Source of the DNA: Phoebastria nigripes
Lineage: Eukaryota > Chordata > Aves > Procellariiformes > Diomedeidae
DNA length: 64,000 bases
Assembly (NCBI GenBank): GCA_035582835.1
Contig: JAYKAV010002964.1
Span: 509,658 to 573,657, forward strand
Reading direction: 5' to 3'
Shown: positions 26,336 to 36,735 of the stretch, piece by piece
Layout of the letters: the number at the start of each line of letters is the position of its first letter
Position numbering within the stretch: the first letter of the stretch is position 1
Made by a program: the position numbers and the translations under genes
The notes under the pieces: generated by a model
Seen by the model: only the letters and a program-made list of their open reading frames with translations
Told to the model about the DNA's origin: nothing
Databases searched by the model: none

Positions 26336-26458
26336 GTCACGATCAATGGCACGAAGTCTAGTTGGAGACCAGTAGCTAGAGGTATACCCTAGGGTCATTA
26401 ATGATCTGGATGATGGGGCAGAGCGTACTCTCAGCAAGTTTGCTGATGACACAAAATC
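26336..26458 (+). mobile_element. CR1 LINE fragment, reverse-transcriptase region
   Basis: Reading + the fragment follows CR1 ORF2: TCACGATCAATGGCACGAAG, then AGTTGGAGACCAGTAGCTAGAGG, then INDLDDGAERTLSKFADDTK. The polymerase F-A-D-D codons are intact at 26439-26450. Sequence between the GVPQG-like and INDLDDG-like parts is deleted (about 26390-26397) and both flanks lose similarity, so this is an isolated, dead piece of about 120 bp. Confidence 0.85.
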
Positions 26459-27723
26459 ACATTGCAAGACTCTCCGAGCAGATGAGCAATTGCCCAATAT
26501 TCCCTCTGGTAAAGGTCTTCATCAGCCAGAGGCTTTATCAGACTTTTAAGTCCCTCTTTCCAGCTGTTGAATAAGGTAAAACTTCCCACTACACTGAGTT
26601 TGTAGAGGTTATGTCTCAGGAATCACATAAGGACTGTGAATCAACAAATCTGCATCAATCCAATCCACCCAGTCAAGTTCTTAGAAAGAGAGAAAAGGAG
26701 AATACGGTCTAAATTTCATAATCTTCCTTGGGACAGATATAGTTCTTTTGGAGAAGTCACAGTCGGTACAAGGAACTAGATTTTGTGTATGCTTCTATGA
26801 ATAGAAGTGACTCATCAGAAGTAGAAATACGCCATCCTCCAACCCCCAAAATTAGATATTGTGGGGGTTTTTTTAAGTTAATCCTACCATTCCCCAAGCA
26901 AACATCATTTACTAGATCATACATTCAGTGGTACCTCACTCTCTCATCTTTTAGTATAAATCAGTGCAGCTCTGCAGTTCATTTCAATTTATTTCTTGGG
27001 CCCAGCCAGAATTATTCTACTGTCTTATTTGTCCCTTTGCTATAGTCTGGGAAGCTTTAAATAGTTCCCTCTACATGCATAACTAGCAAATATACTCAAA
27101 CTCAAATAACCACATTCTCTCTCTTCAGTATTTGAAGACCTTACCAACCAATCTTAAATTCTGCTGGGTATGTATACATTATAGTTTGTGGTATGTCTTC
27201 AATCCCAACTGTAACAGTGCATGTGTGAGTGCACTGCATATTTATTTGTTAAATAAAGATGAGCGCACACTTGCAAATATAGGTACAGATACCTGGATGT
27301 GGATGTGTTCACATGCTTTTTATAGCTTACATGTACACATACATGTCCAAGCGGGAGTGTATCTGTCTACAAAGCCTAGATTACCAAAGTGAAAAAGAGC
27401 TTGGGGTTACCTTTGTTTTTAACCCTGTTTAAACTACCTGGGATTTCTGGTCAACGATCCTTTGAATATCTGCCCCTTTTCTGATTTTTCAAGGTTGGCA
27501 TTCAAACAGATATAACTAGGAGCAGTAGCTGTTTTGCCCAATGAATGTTTATTCAAACGCACACATACAGAGCACAATGATGTTTATGTGTATGTGTCCG
27601 CATGCCTGCATATACATATATGAATACTATTGTGTGTGTATAACAGCAATCATGTAACGACTCAGTCTTTTAACTGGAATCTTGAAAGCTCTGGAGGACG
27701 ATGAATGCATTTTATTTCAAGAT
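26459..27723. other. Unique noncoding stretch
   Basis: No gene or transposon recognised. Around 27.2-27.6 kb are scattered TGTATGTG/ACATATA-type words forming a very degenerate purine-pyrimidine alternating patch, too irregular to call a microsatellite. Confidence 0.5.
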
Positions 27724-27817
27724 AATTTATTTTCCCCATTTTAATGATAAAACAGTCATGACTTAAAGGGCACATAGTAAGACAGAGAAAGGCCNTGAAA
27801 TACTGCTCAAACCTCCA
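27724..27817 (-). mobile_element. MIR-like SINE fragment
   Basis: Read on +, the order of blocks matches the reverse complement of MIR: TTATTTTCCCCATTTTAATGA, ACTTAAAGG, CACATAGTAAGACAGAG, then GCTCAAACCTCC. The segment between the ATTTTACAG-like and TTAAGTAA-like blocks is shortened. MIR is an ancient tRNA-derived SINE shared across amniotes. The copy is degenerate and has one ambiguous base near 27795. Confidence 0.5.
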
Positions 27818-28129
27818 ACATTAAAGCTGTATGTGACTACAGCACAGCAAGATGGACTTATAAGTAAAATGATCAATAATTACAGTTGCAGTTTAGAACA
27901 GCATAGAGGAAACACACAGAAAGCCCTGGAATTGAAATGCTCAGGCAACCAACTTTAAGTTGGTAACTTGCTGTAGTGTCACCACATCCCAAAAGCCATG
28001 GCTAGCCATATGAAGATGCCATTGCACCATTTAGGAGCTGTTTTGTTCTGGCTTTTTTTTCTCTTTCTGTTTACCCATATTGAAAGTTGCTCCTTTAGGG
28101 ACACCTGCAACTTCTCCCTTTTGTGGTAA

Positions 28130-28380
28130 TGCATGGACATGTGTGGCTTTGAGAGCTATTCATGTAGTATTTCCATTAACAAGCTGTAATTAAACTATCT
28201 GATTAAAAAAGCAGTAATCTATTTAACAGGTGGGGTTTTTTTAAAGAAAGCCTAACAGAACTGTGATTAAGTTCCTCTGTTAGATGAGCATTATGGCTTT
28301 TCATAAGGCTCTTAATTACTCAACCCAAAATGTTAAATAAATTAAAGACATAATTTTATTTTTCTGAAAAGAAAAAAAAA
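28130..28380. other. Candidate conserved noncoding block
   Basis: Dense in AGCTGTAATTAAAC, TCTTAATTACTC and AAATTAAAGACATAATTTT-type words, repeat-free, with even composition. Texture resembles deeply conserved developmental enhancers. It ends in a short A-rich run near 28372 and lies just left of an ancient CR1. Inference only. Confidence 0.3.
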
Positions 28381-28559
28381 ATAACACACTCTAGAGTAAA
28401 AAGCTGTTCCAAAGTATCCATTAATATAGTAGAGTTTATTTTTAATGTGTTGTGCATTTCAGCCTAGACAAAAGCTGATTAGTGATGTAAAAGATCGTGA
28501 ATAAAATGTTGCACTTACTAGACAAACAGATAGGTAATTGTGCTTTTTATTCCCAAGAT

Positions 28560-29115
28560 ATGCCTACTATTAGAGCACAGGAACAGCCCTTTTGGACCAC
28601 AGCAGTGGTCCCCCCAACCCAGCACTCTGTTCCCAGCTGGGGTAAGGTGAGAGACTATCCAGGGAGAGCATGCAGCCCTGGACATTTTCCTCTGTCCCCT
28701 TGTGTTTCCTCAGCATTCACCTTTGTTGGATCGGGATGTTAGGGAATGAATCCCTGCTTGTTCCCTTTAGTGTCCATTTACAGCTCTGTTGTCTGGGAAT
28801 TTGTCTAATTTCATTTTAAGCCCACTGATGCTGTCTGCCTCTGCAACCTGCTGGCCCAGCAAATTCCAGAAGTTCCCTATCCACTGTGTGAAGACCTGCT
28901 TTCTTTACCTGTTTTAAACTGTTGTCCTATTAGTTTTTGTCAAGTGCTCTTTAGTTCTATTCTTGCGGGATTTACTGAATAACAATTCTGCATTCACCTT
29001 ATCTATGATCTACATCTTATCATAACCTTATCAGAAATATTCATTTTATTTTGCCTTATTTTCAGTTTCCAGTTACTTTTCCTAAACACGGTCATTCTCA
29101 TCAACATTTCCCAGG
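28560..29115 (-). mobile_element. Ancient CR1-like LINE, 3' region
   Basis: Read on +, the order of motifs matches the reverse complement of an amniote CR1 3' untranslated region: GGACCACAGCAGTGGTCC with CAACCCAGCACTCTGTTCCC (28593-28635), GCCTCTGCAACCTGCTGGCC (28839-28858), AATTCCAGAAGTTCCCTATCC, and a long series resembling the tract that in turtle and crocodilian copies precedes CCCTCTCCAG. It is strongly diverged with many indels. The right boundary near 29115 is approximate. Confidence 0.6.
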
Positions 29116-31644
29116 TTGATTGTCTGCCCTCACTCACTCACTTCCACTAAGACAAATGTTTCTGAGGGCAAAAGTCAATCAGCAAAAAGGGGGTGCAATT
29201 TCCAAGAATGAAATTACGGCTTCTTCTCAGGCTAAAAAAAAAAACTTGTACTCTACTGAGACACTTTGGTACCTGTGGTTTTTGCAAAGTTTGACAGGAA
29301 TTAGCTGCCTTGTGGGAAAGGTACATGACACCTGCCTAAATCTCTCAGACCGGTCACGCTCAGTCCTGATGTGGTGGAGTTCAGTGCTTAAATTTGCGCA
29401 GACTCTTAAACTCCCTGCATGTTCGAGGGGCTCCTTGGGTGGCACCCTCCCAAGACGACCAGGCACACACTGGTGTAGGGTTGTGGGTGTTGTGATTAGG
29501 ATGGGGCTTTTCGGCTGCTGCAAGGCACAGTATTGCANCAGACACAAGGGCGGAGAGCGACCAGTCTCTCCTGCATTTCTCAGTCTGCCCCTGCTGCTTA
29601 CACACAGGCAGCATGATAGAGAAGGAGGGATCAGCCTAATCTGAATGCAAATGGGCGAGGAAAGAGAGAAAATGAAGCAAGAGGAGCTAAAAAGAGGGGA
29701 TTTGTGGAAACAAAACACAACCCCGCAGTTCAAGCGTATTTGTGGACCTGCTTGGTTTGGACCCATATCTTTTGCCATGTCAGGGTTTGCCTCACTGCCA
29801 AGCCCAACAAGAACAAACAAATTAGGCCAAAGGAGGGTGTTGTTGTTTAGTTTGAACACAGAGCAGCGATACGTGAAATGAATTTCTGTATACTTAATCT
29901 TAGCCAAATGAGGCTGTCAGATGTTTGTTTCTCCAACCTGCCTCAGCACTTTATACCAAGAGGAAAATGTTCCCTGAGTGTAAAGCACGAGCAAGTGAAA
30001 TGAAAAACCATGAACGTAAATATTTATCATTTTCTTTCTCATTAACATTCCTTGCTCAAAAGCCAGAACGTGCTGCTTGTGCTTCCTCCATCTCTATAAG
30101 TTGCCTGGCTCCCTTGTTGCTCTTCCCACAGGCAGCAACTAATAACAGCCTGCCATTTGAGGTTGTCGTGTGGGAGTGCTCCAGCGAGTAGGAGAGTAGG
30201 AAGGGGTGCGAGGGTTGCCCCGTGACACGCACCCAAACTTCCAGGAGCTGTTGCCCGTGCTTCACTCTGGGAGCAGGAAGGTGGGTTGCAGGTGAAACCA
30301 CCAGCTCCCCAGTGGTTTCAGTGATCTTAGGCTGACCTGCAAGGGTCTGGAAGTACCTCTGGCTCCTGAGCGGGCCCTAACTACCAGTCAAGACAAACAG
30401 GACAGATGATGTTTAGATACAGCTCAAACTGAGGAAGTCAGGGATCAGGTTTCAATGCTGAGGTTTGAATTGCAGGAATTTGGGATTGAGGGTGCAAAAG
30501 CAATTCTTGACAGATCCCTATTCTCAGTTACAACACAACAGAACCCTTTAAACAGGACAGATCCACTCACTTGGACATGAAACCCTAGGCATAAAGTCAC
30601 ATTCACCCAATATGAGCTTCCTGGCACCAGGTGAGTGGCAGATTAATTTGTGGTTCAGCCAGGTTTTGATCCATGTTGTTCCGTTTAGAGACAGCCCTTC
30701 TGCAAATCTCCCACACACAGGGATTGCAGATTTCCCATATGAATTGAACCAGGGAAGCCACATCCGAAACTTCATAACCGTTTTCTCTGAGCATTTATTT
30801 ACCCCTCCAGGGAGCCAGGTTTAGGATGAAACATAGAAGGCATTGCTGACCCAGCACCGTCCTGCGCTCTGCTCCCAGACAACACTGAAGCAGTCAGAGC
30901 AGGGAGTGACAGACGTCTGCTGCAGGTTTGGGTCTGCTCATTGCCTGCTAACCAGAAACTCTGGAGTCCATTCAGAAGTGATTGACGTGCCAGGATAAGG
31001 ACATTTCTATAGGCAGAGCTGTCTTATTTGAAAAAGAGAAGAACATTTGCTTGGATTGTAAAGTCATGGCCTCCAAATTCCTTTTTTTTCCTACCAGAAC
31101 AAAAGAAGAAATATGTTTTGACGGTGAAAGAAAAAAAAAGCAATTGGAAATGTGGTTCACACGTTCCTTATCCTAATTTTTCTTTTTCTGTGAGAGAGGG
31201 CAAGCTTATTCCAGTTTTCTGGGACATCACAGGCTCCAAAAAGNCCAATCTAGGCTAGAAAATCATAATACAAGAGCATCAGCTAGTTTGAATGTTGCTG
31301 GATATCTCAAAGCCAAGAGTACATGGTACCTGCTCATGTTGGAGATGGGCTCATGCAGCTCGTGTACTTAAGAAGCTGCTCTCAGAAATTGCTTGCAGAA
31401 GCAGCTCCCTGTCACATTACTAGCCTTATCCAAGTCCCAGGACGAGATACTCATGCTCAGTGTAGTATTACCTCCTTTAGCACTACTGGGAGGATCTTAA
31501 AAGATAATGGCCTACTTCTCATCTTGTGATGGTCTCCCACTGTTGACTTCAATTAAGTTGTTGTGGTTTGAACTGATGTGGTTTGATGTGATGTCAGAAC
31601 AACTTTCCTACAAGGACATTTAGACACAGTACAACTGAAAGAAA
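29116..31644. other. Noncoding stretch with overlapping antisense open frames
   Basis: Slightly GC-richer DNA holds the longest open frame of the window (minus, 29227-29907, 226 codons, one ambiguous codon). A 174-codon + frame overlaps it (29120-29644). Neither peptide has a domain, repeat or signal I recognise. Cysteine, serine and proline are scattered without pattern, and the + frame begins inside the CR1 relic. Both are most simply chance frames in locally GC-rich DNA. No other element is seen to 31.64 kb. Confidence 0.45.
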
Positions 31645-31856
31645 TGGAGGCTAAACACCAGGAAATAACTTTATAACAATAAAAACACTGCACAGGAACA
31701 GACTGCCTGATGAAGATGTGGAATATCCAACAGTGGAGACTTTTAAGCATGGATTAGGTAAGAATTTGCCATGCATAGGGAGATCCTGCATCGGAGCAGA
31801 AGGAGGAACTGTATGCCTTCCTGAGGTCCTTTCCAGCCCTATTTTCTGTGATTACT
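31645..31856 (+). mobile_element. Degenerate CR1 LINE 3' end
   Basis: GGAGGCTAAACACCAGGAAATAAC near 31647 corresponds to the CR1 'gaggctggacatcaggaa' block. It is followed by CAGGAACAGACTGCCTGATG, CCAACAGTGGAGACTTTTAAG and the terminal CTGAGGTCCTTTCCAGCCC with TTCTGTGATTA. All blocks occur in the correct order, ending near 31856. It is diverged and lacks the upstream ORF. Confidence 0.8.
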
Positions 31857-31909
31857 CAGTTTGTGTTAATCATATTTAACTAAGTTGGATGACAATTTTG
31901 GCAGTAAGT

Positions 31910-31933
31910 CAAATGTCATATTTGACATTTGAA
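31910..31933. repeat. Perfect 10-bp inverted repeat, 4-nt loop
   Basis: Arms TCAAATGTCA (31910-31919) and TGACATTTGA (31924-31933) are exact reverse complements around the loop TATT. No U-run follows to suggest a terminator, and the context is noncoding. It could be a dyad binding site or chance. Confidence 0.8.
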
Positions 31934-32552
31934 ATTTGATTTATTACACTTGTAGGCTCCTTCGCTCTCCCTAATTCTTCCTACACTGTTTCCTGGGCCT
32001 AAATCTCACAGACCTGTTTACCAATCTGATTAATTAAATTCTTCCCAGGATCCCAAGGAGCTATCATTTTAAGACCCAGCAGTGCAACATTTGATTTACT
32101 CCATGAAACTTCCTTTTTTTTGGTAACAGGCAATGAAAATATGTCAACAGAGTCTCACATCACAGAGAATATCAAGGGGAAAAATGCCCATGCAGCCAGC
32201 TGGTTCCTTCCAAAGCTCATTCACATACTCTGTATGTGTGTGCTTGGGGGAAAGAGAAAGGGCAAGGAAGGAAGTTTTAGATGGGAGCCAAAAGTTACAT
32301 AAATCTGGAGGAAAGATAAGAAATAATGAAGTTCTTTATTCTGCCAGACAAAGTCAGGAACCCTCATAGAAGGTGGAGATTAATTTGGAAGTGGTAATTA
32401 TATCACTATATTGCTGAATGCAAATTCTTCCTTTTCTGATATTAAATGTACAGGAAACAGGAAATGAAACAGGTTGCATGTAGGAGTTGAAATGGATTTT
32501 TTAAGTTTCATTGTGCAAAAAAGTGAAATACAAAATGAGAAAAGGTAGGAAC

Positions 32553-32631
32553 GAGGAGAGGAGAGGAGAGGAGAGGAGAGGAGAGGAGAGGAGAGGAGAG
32601 GAGAGGAGAGGAGGGGAGAAAGGAGAAGGAA
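32553..32631 (+). repeat. (GGAGA)n pentanucleotide array, purine-only
   Basis: About twelve tandem GAGAG/GGAGA units (32553-32612) run into GGGGAGAAAGGAGAAGGA. The whole 79-nt + strand is purine-only. The array is almost perfect, implying recent expansion. Such mirror-symmetric purine tracts favour triplex (H-DNA). Confidence 0.95.
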
Positions 32632-32691
32632 CTACAACAGGAGTAAAACATCAGCAGTTATGGAGAAAAACAGCTTTGTGATTTGAAGGGN

Positions 32692-32716
32692 TTTTTTTTC
32701 TTTCTTTTTCTTTCTT
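32692..32716 (+). repeat. Pyrimidine-only TTTC-type tract
   Basis: Poly-T and CTTT units follow an ambiguous base at 32691. It sits 60 bp downstream of the purine array, so the + strand carries a long purine tract and then a pyrimidine tract. Confidence 0.85.
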
Positions 32717-35203
32717 GATTCTCTCTTTATTCTTTTGTGTTGTTAGGCAACTATAGTTTCTTACATAAGTNGCTCACAATGTGTAGTAACCCTATTATAC
32801 ATGGTTTCTGACCATTACTTTACAACACAGTATTATTTTTAAAGACAGATTTTAAGCTAGAATATTAAATGCATGTGTTGTGGTTGGCATTATCTCTTCA
32901 AAAGAAATTAAACCTTATATCTGAATTTCAGCTACTTCTTTACAAAAAGATAAAAATCAATCCAATTCTGCTTCTAGAAACCCTAGCAACCCTGGCCAAA
33001 TCCAAATGCGTGTCGCCATTACAGATTTAAGCTAACTGAAAGATCTTGATATGAAATGGTATGAACCAGCATTTTGTTTCCATCAGGTACTGGGGAACAA
33101 GACATTTGTGCATTACAAGATGTTTATAATCCTACCTAAAACCGTGACAGAAGAGTGCACTGAACACTGAGAGGTCTGCTTGCCTGGCATAAGGGATGGG
33201 GGAAAAGAAAAGCAAGAGGAAAAGACAAGGACTCTTTTTGGGAAGAAAAGAGGAGAAACTGTCAAGCCTGCATACTTACTCATTTTTCGAAAAGCACTGC
33301 TTTTACAAAGCACTAGATGTATAACACTGGGGAGAGTATACAAAGATGCAGAAATCAGAGCAGCATCTTTCTCCCTCTTATTTTCTCTGAGCTGCCACAA
33401 TAGAGTTTTATATCTAGACTCTACTAAATGAAAAATCGATTTCCTCTTGGATTAATGACACAGAAAACACTTTGGGCTGGAACCTAAAACCTAAATAGGA
33501 CTTCATTCCAGCTGAACTCAGGAAGTAAGAATAATCATAACAGCAGCAGCAAAGCTAATAACAGCCTGACTGTACTGATTCCTTTGTCTATGTGAGACCT
33601 GCATTAGTGATTCTGCTCCCATTGCTTTTCTGGGATGTGGGGTGCTGCAGAGAATGACAAAAGTGTCTTTATTTGGTTATGTTGGAGGTGCTACATGTTT
33701 CATAAGCAGATGATGTCTGGAGCAAGGAAGCTTTCGGGACAAGAACAATGCTTCTGCAATGTCAGCACAGGGTCTGGCACAGTGGGTCCAAAGCCCAATT
33801 AGATTGCTTGGAGCTATAGGAATACTGCACAGAGAGATACGTAGGATGTGTGAGTGACACCCACAATATTCTTCAAATGCAGATTGATCACTAAGTTTCA
33901 TCAGTGTTAATGGTTGCTACCTACAGAGAACAATTTATACCCCCAATCCAAATGTCTTTTATTTAGATCGTTGAAAAATAATAATGAAGGAAAGATCTGA
34001 AGTAAAATACAATAACAAGAATGTGACCCACGTGTGTTTTCTATCACAAACTGCCTGGGCTTTTCCACACAAAATGACAGTTGTCTCTGCAGATGACAAA
34101 TTCTTAAAAATGAAAAAGTCTGGTACGCAGAATGCGGAAAATCAAAATACTTGCCTAGCTTCATACCCAAAAAATCACATTGTGCCGCATTCCAATATTT
34201 CTCCTAGGTCCATAGCTGAACAATTTTTTCTATATTCAGCTACCACAGCTGTTGCAGAAAGAGGCCTGTGTTTGAACCTGGGTGTTGTCATAGATGAGAA
34301 ATATGTAGCCAATAATCCATCTACTTAATAATATACATAGTTGGTGGCAGAAGGGTCAGTATATTCTTTTCTACCACCTGGCCAAGGGATTCCCGCACAT
34401 ATTGTCATGAAACTCATTTTACTCAGCTGAGTATAAAGAAGTGGTAAAAAATGTCCATTGAAAACATTCCTTGTAATCTTAATGAAGTAAGGGGAGATAA
34501 CAAAGCCTGCACCCTTATCAGAATAACACAATTAAGCAAATTCGGCTTGCAGCAGTACATTATTTTGCATTTGGGATTATTTTTAAACAAGTTCCTCTCC
34601 TGCCTAAGGTGAGTATGAGTTGATAAGTAAATGGTCATTTCACATGTATAGCATGAGAATAACAACACAATGAGTATTGGAAACATTTAGACCCTTCGTT
34701 TTGTGCCAGAAAATTGCTGCATGTCTTTAACAACCTAGTGGCCTAGGAGAGATGTATTTTCCACAGCTGGCCAAAACATCTACTATAACTTGTCAGTTCT
34801 TTAGAAGGTCCTGTGGCCTTCAGTAAACATGGAATATGCTTCTGAAAGGCCTTTATCTGATTTTTCACTGCATTGGAGCTGAAGAGTCTCCTTTCTTGTA
34901 AACTGTTGAGCAGTCAGGCTCACTTTTTAACGATAGACATAAATGCATCTCTCCTGATTTTCTTTTATAAGAATTGCGTAGGGAGACTCCCTGAAAGTTA
35001 GTTAAATGAGGCTAGTATAAATCTGGAACATCAGCATCTCCCTGCATAAATTTACAAGCACCGATTCCAAAAGTTTAACAGTATGGCAGATGGATATCAC
35101 GATGTGTGAACTCAGAAAAGCCAAGAATTAAAGGTTTGGTTCCAAAACCAGTTAAAAGTCTGAGCATTTCCCCAGTCCTCTTGAGCAGGCTTCCTTGACT
35201 GAC
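32717..35203. other. Mostly unique noncoding stretch
   Basis: No gene recognised. Apart from a possible ancient repeat tail at 33.76-33.84 kb the sequence is AT-rich unique DNA. A 114-codon + frame at 33984-34328 has no recognisable domain. Confidence 0.5.
33760..33835 (+). mobile_element. Possible ancient amniote retroposon tail
   Basis: CAGCACAGGGTCTGGCACAGTGGG, GCTTGGAGCTATAGG and AATAC resemble the widespread reptile/bird repeat tail of the form 'gcctggcacaatggggtcc ... ggggctcctaggcgctaccgtaatac'. Only the tail is recognisable and I cannot assign the family. Confidence 0.35.
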
Positions 35204-35783
35204 TGTATTGGGTCTGGCTGAGATGGAGTTAATTTTCCGCATAGCAGCCCTCATAGTGCTGTGCTTTGTATTGGTAGCTAGAAAGTGTTGATAACACACC
35301 AGTGTTTTGGCTACTGCTGAGCAGTGCTCACACAGCATCAAGGCTGTCTCTCTAACATTCCCCCCTCACCAGTAGGCTGGGGGTGGGCAAGATCTTGGCA
35401 GGGATCTAGCCAGGACAGCTGACCCAAACTGACCAAAGGGATATTCCATACCATATGACATCAGCTCAGCAATAAGAGAAAGGAGGAGGAGAGGGGGGTA
35501 TTTGTTGTTATGATGTTTGTCTTCCAGAGCAACCCCTATGCGTACTGAAGCCCTACTTCCCAGGAAGTGCCAGGACATGACCTGCTGATAGGAAGTAGAG
35601 AATAAATCTTTTGTTTTCCTTTGCTTCCATGTGTGGCCTTTGCTTTTGCTTTATTAAACTGCCTTTATCTTGACCCATGAGTTTTTTTCATCTTATTTTC
35701 TCCCCCGCCCCATCCTGCTGAGGAGGGGAGTGATAGAGCAGCTTGGTAGGCACCTGCTGTCCAGCCAACGTCAACCCACCACA
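35204..35783 (+). mobile_element. Solo LTR of an avian endogenous retrovirus
   Basis: A 580-bp unit begins TGTATTGGGTCTGG and ends CACCACA (TG...CA ends). It is flanked by perfect 5-bp target-site duplications CTGAC (35199-35203 and 35784-35788). Polyadenylation signals AATAAA (35601-35606) and ATTAAA (35653-35658) lie in the 3' part, followed by GT/T-rich sequence. No gag, pol or env sequence adjoins, so this is a solo LTR left by recombination between the two LTRs. From memory it matches a common LTR family of neoavian birds; a 5-bp duplication fits ERVL or some ERV1 types better than the usual 6-bp ERVK. The orientation call rests on the polyadenylation signals. Confidence 0.9.
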
Positions 35784-36680
35784 CTGACGTAAACCACCTG
35801 CTGCTTCAGTTCAAGCCAAAGATAGTCCAAGAACAGCACTTAGGTGTCTTTTGCATTGCTTCTGCTCTTCATTTCATTGAGAATCTGAAAGCATGGAAGT
35901 AGAGGCAAAAATGCACAAGTACGAGCTACTCCATTTAGACAAATAAATGTCAGCCTCTGGAAGAAGTTAGTCTGTTGTCCAATTCCAGGTTAAGGTCAAA
36001 TGTTTTCAGTGCTCATTTTATGCTGAGATTCTTCCACTTGGAGAAACATTTTTGCAATACCAGGAAAAATGTATTTTCTACCCTCTCTGTGCAAAAGCGG
36101 TTCCTGCATCCTTATGCATCTGATTTCACACTGTGCAACTTTTCTTCCTGTGGTTGCCCTCCTTTCATATGGACAGCCTGAAGCAAATGCAGAGAAGTGG
36201 AAAAACCTTAAACTAAAGAAAAATATATACATTTTTCTCATCTTTCTGTCCTTTTCATGTATTATATTGCTGTGGCTTTATTCACTCATCAGGAAGAGCA
36301 AGGATGATCTCGCATGACCTTGGGAAAGTAACTACTGAAAATATGTGTACACAGCATAAAGTAGAGCTACGCAGATGCCAAGCTAGGTCTGAATAAATGG
36401 AAATGAATGGTGTAACTATACCCTGAGCCTCTATTTATATTAGTTTCTGGTGGTGCATGAAGCTGAACAAGATTAACACCTCAGGCCCCATGCAGAAGGG
36501 AAGTCCTCCCGGGAAAAAGAGACTAGGTTTGCCAATACGTGTAAGGTTTTCTACTTTAAGAAAGCCAAACATCTTACTCCTCCTCCTCAGCATGGTGCTG
36601 TGTCTCCCTCTGATGGCATCTGGCCCACACTTCCAGGCTGATGAACACATTGAAGTCTTGCATAACAGAGGATGTCTTTT
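35784..36680. other. Unique noncoding stretch
   Basis: It begins with the right target-site duplicate of the LTR. No gene, RNA gene or further transposon is recognised. Confidence 0.5.
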
Positions 36681-36735
36681 TAGCTCAGCTAATGGATATG
36701 TTTAGATTAGAGGTCCTAGGTTTAAAACCTACTAT
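36681..36735 (+). mobile_element. tRNA-like SINE head or tRNA-derived fragment
   Basis: TAGCTCAGCTAATGG (36681-36695) fits the pol III A box and AGGTCCTAGGTTTAAAACC (36711-36729) fits the region around a B box (GGTTCRANNCC). The spacing is close to that in a tRNA. Acceptor-stem pairing is not evident, so a functional tRNA is unlikely. The downstream body and family are not recognisable. Confidence 0.5.
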
